Made by a program: the position numbers and the translations under genes. This document shows positions 57,702 through 64,000 of a stretch of DNA of 64,000 bases, in pieces. This DNA is from Coriolopsis trogii (lineage: Eukaryota; Basidiomycota; Agaricomycetes; Polyporales; Polyporaceae). A model generated the notes under the pieces. The model ran no database searches and was not told the origin of the DNA. It worked only from the letters and a program-made list of their open reading frames with translations. Each line of letters begins with the position of its first letter. Positions within the stretch are counted from its first letter, which is position 1. Where the stretch lies: assembly GCA_020543525.1 (NCBI GenBank), contig JAHYIO010000008.1, positions 682,001-746,000 of the forward strand, given 5' to 3'.

Positions 57702-59407
57702 CATCCTGGCTGTCCAGTCTCTCCCCCTCTCTGGGCATGCGTTGTCATGGTATCCCACTCTCCCTCGTTCTCAACCACAAGCAAGCAGCGTAGGACACAT
57801 CCCCTTGGGCAAGAGACGGACGTTGAACCACGCAGCCCCTCATCCTTGTGTTTCATATTCTCACTACTCATCCTCATCTCTGTTCGGGCCACTTACCGTA
57901 TCTCCTCATCATACCTACGGTGTGTGTGTTACTTTATACCAATGTCTTATTATATTGCTTCTTTTCGTTTGTTTCCGAACTCGTGTCTCTCCCTGAGTTC
58001 CTGCGCGCAATTGCTGATGGTCTAGTATTCTCAGCTGCGACTAATACCAATCGCAGAACAGACGATCAGGGCGGCTCCCGTGAAGTGATGAAAAAGTACG
58101 CAGGTCCGCGCACGTGTCAGACTTCTTCCTCGCCACGAAACTGCGAATGTACGACAGTGCTTCGCTCCGCCACACACGGGGTAGGAACGGTACCCTACTT
58201 TCATGCAGACGCCGCTTCAGCCCTAGGTACCTCATATCTTCTGTGTATGATTACAGTGCTGCGGTTGTCCTCGAGGGCTTCTTGCCGTTGATTCCCCTGG
58301 GGTATGGATGAGTTTTCAAGGTTCCCCAACCGTTGCTGCTTCTAATCGAAAGTCGGGATGTGGCTCGAATGGTGTGTAACTGATAGAGGCTCTCCAACTC
58401 TGCGAGTTCGGATTACGTGCTTTCGTGTGAGCGGAGGGAAAACGCGTCCACCACGTTATGATGCTGCCGACGTCCCCCCGTTCCACTGCCAGCAAGAACA
58501 AGCCCTGCGTGTTCGCTCGCACGTAATGGAGGACAATGCAGCCCGCCTTCGCGACGTCGTTTCTGACCGTGCCGTGCGCAGTGATGGTTAAAGTAGGGCC
58601 CCGGAATCGTTTCGCGCGCGTGTGCACGCGAGCATTAGGAGATTGGACACGAAGGTACCCCTGATGTGGAGGAAGCAGGGAACCGCGCCTTCGTTGGTGC
58701 GCTGGCCCACATCTTTCCGAGCGCGGCTCTTTTCCGTACGGGTTGACACATTCGGGTTCGCACATCATCTGCGGCTCCTGCCTTTTCGACTCAAGATATC
58801 GCAGTCGGACGATTCTGGAGAGAGATAGGTGCAGATCGCTCGAATGCGATCGAGCTGCTATCGGCCTGGCGAGGACGAATCCCGGGGCAATCCAATCGAT
58901 CAGGTACGGCCAAGGCTCAAGGAGGGATGAGCGCGCGCGGGTGCGCGATGTGCCCTTTCTGCGGAAGCTGCTGTCGGGCGAGCGTACGCGACTCGTCGGT
59001 GTGTTTCGCGAGGCAAAATGAAATGCGAAGCGAGACTATGCGAGCTGTATGAGGTCCTCGCGAGGGCGGGGTGGACGCGCGAAATGAAGGGATCAGAGGG
59101 CGAGGCATGCTAGTGGCGGCGCGCCGAGACGAGAGATGCCGACGCGGGCTCGCGTAAATCTTTCCAGCCACGCGACGCGCTGTCGCTCGGGTATATAACA
59201 CCTCTCTCTTCTGCCCTTCCATCCCCAGTTCCCTCCTTTCCCCCCCCAACTTGCTTCGCTCGCCGTCGCATGTTCGCAAATCAACTGTGTAGCACGCACA
59301 ACAGCCACAGAGGTTCCAAACACACCTGCGGCGACGGTATAATAAAACATTAACTTCCCCCTCGCGCAACACCCTTCATCTATCTCTACTCAATCCATAC
59401 AACAACC
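57702..59407. promoter_or_regulatory. Intergenic region with the INO1 promoter and long leader
   Basis: TATATAA at 59192-59198 lies 210 bp upstream of the INO1 ATG, followed by a CT- and C-rich leader typical of strongly expressed fungal genes. Minus-strand open frames of about 150 codons (58768-58316 and 59372-58917) have no recognisable content. Confidence 0.6.
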
Positions 59408-61199
59408 ATGTCCAACTCTACCGGCACTGGTGCGAACACTCCCGAGTCCCAGCTGGAGTCTGTTCTCCCCGTCCACCCCACGGCTGTTCGCCGGACGAGC
59501 TCCATCGTCGTCCAATCCGAGCAGACGTCCTACACCAACGACTACATCACCTCCAAGTTCACCAACCGCGGCGCCGATGTTACCGTCGTCGAAGGCCATT
59601 ACATCGTCACCCCCACCGCGAAGCCGTTCGAGTTCCAGACGGCGCGCAAGGTCGGGAAGACTGGGTGAGTGCATGATATTTCACTGGGCCGGGAAGGAAA
59701 CCTCGCTCATGTGTACATCTCGTGCAGTCTCATGATGGTCGGTTGGGGCGGCAACAACGGCTCGACGCTCTCTGCGACGATCCTCGCCAACCGTCACAAC
59801 ATCATTTGGCACACCAAGTCGGGCGTCCAGCAGCCCAACTACATCGGTTCCCTCCTCCGCGCCTCTACCGTTCGTCTCGGTGTTGACCCCGCCACCGCCA
59901 AGGATGTCTTCGTCCCCATCTCGGACGTTCTCCCCATGGTCCACCCCAACGACCTCGTCCTTGGTGGCTGGGACATCTCCGGCGCGCGCATGGACGAGGC
60001 CATGAAGCGCGCTCAGGTCCTCGACTGGGACTTGCAGCGCCAGGTCATGCCACACATGGCTGAGCTTGGCTCCCCGCTTCCTTCCATCTACTACCCCGAC
60101 TTCATCGCGGCCAACCAGGAGGCTCGCGCGGACAACGTGATCCCTGGCACCGACAAGCAGGCGCACCTCGAGCACATCCGCGCGGACATTCGCCGCTTCA
60201 AGGAACAGCACGGCCTGGACCGCGTCGTCGTCTTCTGGACCGCGAACACGGAGCGCTACAGCGAAATCATCCCTGGCGTGAACGACACAGCGGACAACCT
60301 CCTCGCGGCGATCAAGACATCTCACTCGGAGGTATCCCCCTCGACGCTCTTCGCCGTCGCCGCTATCCTCGAGGGCGAGCCGTTCGTCAATGGTGCGCCG
60401 CAGAACACCTTCGTCCCTGGTGTCATCGAGCTCGCGGAGCGCCTCCAGTCCTTCGTCGGTGGCGACGACCTCAAGTCCGGCCAGACGAAGCTGAAGTCGG
60501 TGTTCGCCGAGTTCCTCGTGAACGCCGGCATCAAGCCGCTCTCGATCGCGTCCTACAACCACCTCGGGAACAATGACGGGCACAACCTGTCGGCCGAGCC
60601 CCAGTTCAAGTCGAAGGAGATCTCGAAGAGCTCCGTCGTCGACGACATGGTCAACGCCAACGCGCTCCTCTTCAAACCGCCCCAGCCGGGCGCGCCGGCC
60701 GGCACGAAGGCCGCGAAGGGCGAGCACCCCGACCACGTCGTCGTGATCAAGTACGTGCCCGCCGTCGGCGACTCGAAGCGCGCGATCGACGAGTACTACT
60801 CCGAGATCTTCTGCGGCGGTCGCTCGACCATCAACATCTTCAACGAGTGCGAGGTGCGTATTCCGCCTCTCCAGTCTTCTCTGTGCGAAAGCGGCGACTG
60901 ACCGAGGGTTTGTTTTGTAGGACTCCCTCCTCGCGACCCCGCTCATCCTCGACCTCACGATTCTCACCGAGCTGCTGACGCGTGTCAAGTACCGCGACGT
61001 GAACGCGAGCAAGGACTTCAAACCGCTCTACCCCGTCCTGTCCCTGCTGTCGTATATGCTCAAGGCGCCGCTCGTCAAGCCCGGCACGGACGTCGTGAAC
61101 TCGCTCAACCGCCAGCGCAACGCGCTCGAGGCGTTCCTCAAGGCCTGCGTCGGGCTCGAGGGCAGCAGCGACCTGCTCCTCGAGACCCGCGTCTGGTGA
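59408..61199 (+). CDS. INO1: Inositol-3-phosphate synthase
   Basis: Converts glucose 6-phosphate to 1D-myo-inositol 3-phosphate with NAD as catalytic cofactor; the first committed step of inositol and phosphoinositide synthesis, in the cytosol. Exons 59408-59664, 59728-60853 and 60921-61199 give exactly 554 codons. Hallmarks are [20 protein letters not shown] (the glycine-rich NAD-binding loop, spanning the first intron), [55 protein letters not shown] with the [13 protein letters not shown] active-site region, [24 protein letters not shown] (second intron after CE), and the C-terminal [20 protein letters not shown]. Coding sequence is highly GC-rich with C-ending codons, suggesting strong expression. 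The start follows a TATA box and long leader. Inositol control is typical in fungi, but no known element is recognised here. Confidence 0.98.
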
Positions 61200-62040
61200 G
61201 CGCACGCCAACGCGTCTCGCTTCTTCGCCTGCGTAGCTCGTAGCGTAGCGTAGCCGTTACCCGTGGAAGCATTCCTTTAGAGTCGCGCGGGTGTCCGTAA
61301 CAACCCTGCCGCACGTGTGCGCCGTTCAACCGGCGCGCGTTCCTATTCCTACTCTCCTGTTCCCAAATCTGTAACTGCCTCGTCCGAGTTTGCAATATCA
61401 TCGTGACCCTTGTCTGCCTTCTATCTGCCTTGATTGAGCGTGTCCTCCGCCGAATGACAATGCGCACGTGTGAGTTTAGTCATTTCCGCCCCTCGTCTTC
61501 CATTATCCTTTCTTCGATGTCTGCAGTCGCGGTTGCGTGAAACGCTTCTCACGGCTACGGATACAGCGGGAGGAGAGAGAGAGAGACAATCTTTATATTT
61601 ATACTGCGTAAGCAGGCGAGCGCGCGCCAAGACACAGTTCCTATGTACCTAACTATAGGAGTAAGTAATGCGTATCTGATATTACTAAAGTAAAAGTTCC
61701 TTGTCTCTATGAGACGTGGGGGGCGGAGTGTTAACGTTATCGTAAGAAAGTCTAAGTGCGTGCGTCCGGTGTGAAGTCTATGAATGAATTAACCGCCTAT
61801 GCGTCGTGGTCTCCTGTTCCCGCGTGGATACAGCGGGAGGAGGCTGAGTTCTGGCCTCTGTTACAGTGTCCGACACTGTCGGACGCCCCAACGCGTACCG
61901 GAGGGATTCACTCGACACCCTACATTTGTTACATCCGAGTCAGCTAGCATTGCCTACGATTTGCTCCCAGTCCAAACTCGAGACCTCCTCTCTCTGGCAC
62001 CTCACTAGCTTGAAGGCCTAGAGGCCGCCTCCAACATTAT
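61200..62040. other. Intergenic region downstream of INO1
   Basis: 3' flank, AT-richer towards 61.7 kb, with a short GA repeat at about 61573-61590. No gene is recognised. Confidence 0.4.
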
Positions 62041-62687
62041 CACATAGGAGGGTCCGACTATTTCAATGGGCAGGGCCATGGAGTGCATTCTCTGTGTTTC
62101 ACTTCTGGAAAGACAAAAAATACACTCCCAAGCACATACACTGTACAAAGCATACCCTCTGCTGGGCTTCTAGCATGCCAAAGCCATCCAGCAGAGGGGA
62201 AGCCGAAGGATTAGAGGGATTAGGGCAAACTGCCTGGTGCCTGGAACACCCCCCTGGGATTATATACTGCCTAGAAAAGGCCAATAATTCCACAAAAAAG
62301 CGAACACCATGCCCCCTCCTTCACCCTCTGGACCCTCTTCACACCCAGACTAGAACCTGCTTCTTTGACAGCTGGCAAAGTATGGCAGAAGCCCATGCAC
62401 CAGCTGATGCTGCGGCATTTCCGGCTGAGTCCTTCTCTGATATGCAAATGGTCAGACCAGCTGCCTGTTTGGGAAGTCTAGGATCTCCGCAAAATACGGT
62501 TTGATCGGACAAAACTTTTAATTAGCCTTTTGTAGTACTCTACGAACACCAGATCCGTGGAATATACCCCGCTTGTGGCCTCCCAGGTCCTCTATTAAAT
62601 CACACAAAAATGCGCTCTGGGGGTGCCATTGTGCCCCCAACTCCCCTCTTATATCTCTGCCGGAAAGTTCTCTCTCCTATCTATACC
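62041..62687. repeat. CpG-poor, repeat-like tract upstream of the homeodomain-like gene
   Basis: TpG/CpA-rich and CpG-poor sequence with broken frames, like the tracts at 7.2 and 43.5 kb. It runs directly into the first exon of the gene at 62688. Probably a decayed mobile element now lying in a promoter. Confidence 0.45.
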
Positions 62688-63344
62688 ATGCCTACCTACA
62701 GGGAGGACACACCAAACAGCAGACACCGTATGCCTCCGGAGTTCAAGGAAGTCAGAAATGGTTTGTGCAATTACCTCTTCTGGATCCGCACTCCAGGCAC
62801 TGCCACCCCAGTCACTGACCGTAAGCTTCCACTCTTCACGCGGTGCGCACTGTGCGTTATGGCACACACGCATGCCAATTGTGACTGGCTTGGACCTTGG
62901 ACATGCCCGCTGCAGCACTCTACAAGCCTGGCGGGCCCTTGCCTACAGTGGCCGAGAAGAACGCGGTGCAGGCGAAGATCAGCAAACAACCCGGCATGGC
63001 CTGGTACACACTCCGCCAGCACCAAACGTGGTGCTCGCGAAAGGAGCAGGGCCTCCGGCCGACTCGGAGTAGGAAAGTGAAAGGACCGGTGAAGAGTCCT
63101 TTACAGCCTCAACTTCGAGGTGGGCACACCTTTTTCTTGTCACTCGCAGCGATGCTACCTGAGAACCTGACTGACACTTGGGTCGTGTGCTTGTTGTGGA
63201 CCAGAGCAGCTCATCGAGCGGCTGGGGCAGAGTCCGGACCCTACCGTCCACCAGCTCCTACTGTGGGAGGTGGAACTCGGGGTGCCCTTCGAGATCCTGG
63301 CCAAGGAGCTCAAGGCACTGCTCATCTCACCAATGCCCATGTAG
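62688..63344 (+). CDS. Homeodomain-like protein, paralogue of the gene at 5.9-7.0 kb (158 aa)
   Basis: Exons 62688-62820, 62916-63119 and 63205-63344 join to exactly 159 codons. Exon 2 holds the helix-turn-helix-like segment LPTVAEKNAVQAKISKQPGM, then AWYTLRQHQTWCSRKEQG, which lines up with IPSEAEKSKMLKDIRAMPEC-AWYDAHTHSNFCKPKEHS of the left-hand paralogue (P..AEK, I...P..AWY, C..KE shared). Exon 3 (LIERLGQSPDPTVHQLLLWE) matches LAERLKSHPLPNVVDIFRWQ there. A basic linker, RPTRSRKVKGPVK, separates the two parts. The usual homeodomain recognition residues are not conserved, so DNA binding is uncertain. The first exon lies in CpG-poor DNA and its coding status is the weakest part of the model. 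Confidence 0.62.
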
Positions 63345-63523
63345 TCAGCAACCACTCATCATAATTGTTGTATCATCTATATCTTGGAGCTTGATGCTAG
63401 ACAACTCGCTATGTCCTGGTTGCGATTGAGCAGTCTAGCATTAACTATTAAGGTACGTCTACTAAAGGCAGATGATGCGGAGGAGTGGGGTGTGACGGTG
63501 AAGGGGCACAAAGGCATATATGA

Positions 63524-64000
63524 CTACGCCTTGGCTTGGACGGCCGAGGCTGCAGCACCTTGCTGCTGCTGCGTCGACTGACCTTGTGGCGGCGGAGTGG
63601 CAGGCGGCTGGGGTCCGCCCGCCAGGATTGCCTGCGCGGCGCCCCAGAACGTGCTCGGCATCTCGCGAGCCATCGCCTCCTGCTCCTCCTTGATGAGCCT
63701 GTCGAACATCTCCTTGTTCTGCTTGAGGTACTCCTGCTCTTCCAGATACTGCCGCTGCGCCTCGAGACGCTTCTGCTCGAGGTAGGTGAGCGGCACCTGA
63801 GAAGCTGGTGAAGGCTGTGTTATGGATGCAAGAGTGAGCGACAAGGCAGCGATGGTACAAAAGGAATGGAGGAGGTGGCGTACCGTCTCCGTGCCGCCGA
63901 AGAGCCCGCTCAGAGTCCAGCCGCCGCGCGACAGGCCCTTGCGGCTGTGCTCCCATTCCTCCAGATGCAGCTTCTTCATCTCCGCCTCCTTCTTCGCATA
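63524..64000 (-). CDS. Uncharacterised protein, C-terminal part only (5' end beyond the window)
   Basis: Two exons visible. The upstream one enters from the window edge with YAKKEAEMKKLHLEEWEHSR and WTLSGLFGGTE, then an intron with donor GTACGC and acceptor TCTCAG near 63796. The last exon continues with VPLTYLEQKRLEAQRQYLEE, then QEYLKQNKEMFDRLIKEEQE (a charged helix, probably coiled coil), a conserved-looking MPSTFWGAAQAILAGG, and a Pro/Gln/Ala-rich tail ending in VQAKA. I do not recognise the family. No membrane segment is seen in the visible part. Confidence 0.7.
   Translation of the reverse strand, partial: YAKKEAEMKKLHLEEWEHSRKGLSRGGWTLSGLFGGTETVRHLLHSFCTIAALSLTLASITQPSPASQVPLTYLEQKRLEAQRQYLEEQEYLKQNKEMFDRLIKEEQEAMAREMPSTFWGAAQAILAGGPQPPATPPPQGQSTQQQQGAAASAVQAKA

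Noticed and set aside
59681..61021. Long (446-codon) minus-strand open frame
   Set aside because: It is exactly antisense to INO1 and arises from its GC-rich, C-ending codons; the translation is Arg/Val/Glu-rich without any domain.

Overview
The window looks like chromosomal DNA of a filamentous basidiomycete, most likely an Agaricomycete (Polyporales-like). Genes are closely packed, use both strands and are mostly split by introns of about 50-65 bp with GT..AG ends. Exons are GC- and CpG-rich. The gene families fit too: alpha-1,3-glucanase (GH71), BTB and F-box proteins of the basidiomycete type, an NLP, and small proteins known only from fungi. I found no rRNA, tRNA, CRISPR array or intact transposase. 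Exon joins were worked out by eye from splice signals and reading-frame continuity; for several genes the joined length is an exact multiple of three, which supports the models.

Left part (1-14 kb): a GH71 alpha-1,3-glucanase running off the left edge (-); a frame-broken F-box/LRR gene (-); a small gene with two microexons (+); a homeodomain-like protein gene (-) beside a CpG-poor repeat relic; then a head-to-head pair, queuosine-nucleoside salvage QNG1 (-) and chaperonin subunit CCT8 (+). One CCT8 intron is 790 bp and carries inverted repeats.

Middle (15-37 kb): two tandem paralogues of a short His- and acid-rich protein with matching promoters; two convergent BTB genes, one with a very long disordered tail; a 97-residue conserved-looking protein divergent from an inositol polyphosphate multikinase; an NLP (necrosis-inducing-like) gene tail-to-tail with a microbial-type PARG gene; then three paralogues of a beta-rich DUF7330-like family, two with an N-terminal membrane helix.

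Right part (37-64 kb): an F-box gene of 703 codons and, 8.2 kb away, a near-identical 2.85-kb duplicate of it with a different C-terminus. Between them lie a polypyrimidine tract, 2.8 kb with no clear gene, a CpG-poor repeat relic and a CA-rich minisatellite ending close to the duplication breakpoint. Then come a very large Bem2-like RasGEF/PH/RhoGAP gene, INO1 (inositol-1-phosphate synthase), a second homeodomain-like paralogue, and the 3' end of an unidentified gene running off the right edge.

The genes are mostly housekeeping (protein folding, tRNA modification salvage, inositol synthesis and phosphorylation, Rho signalling) mixed with lineage-specific families that duplicate locally. The strongest candidates for something undescribed are the tandem His-rich pair, the duplicated F-box locus with its divergent intron patch, the homeodomain-like pair, and the hairpins in the CCT8 intron. 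Single-base frame breaks in the F-box/LRR gene and at one multikinase splice site may be assembly errors rather than biology.
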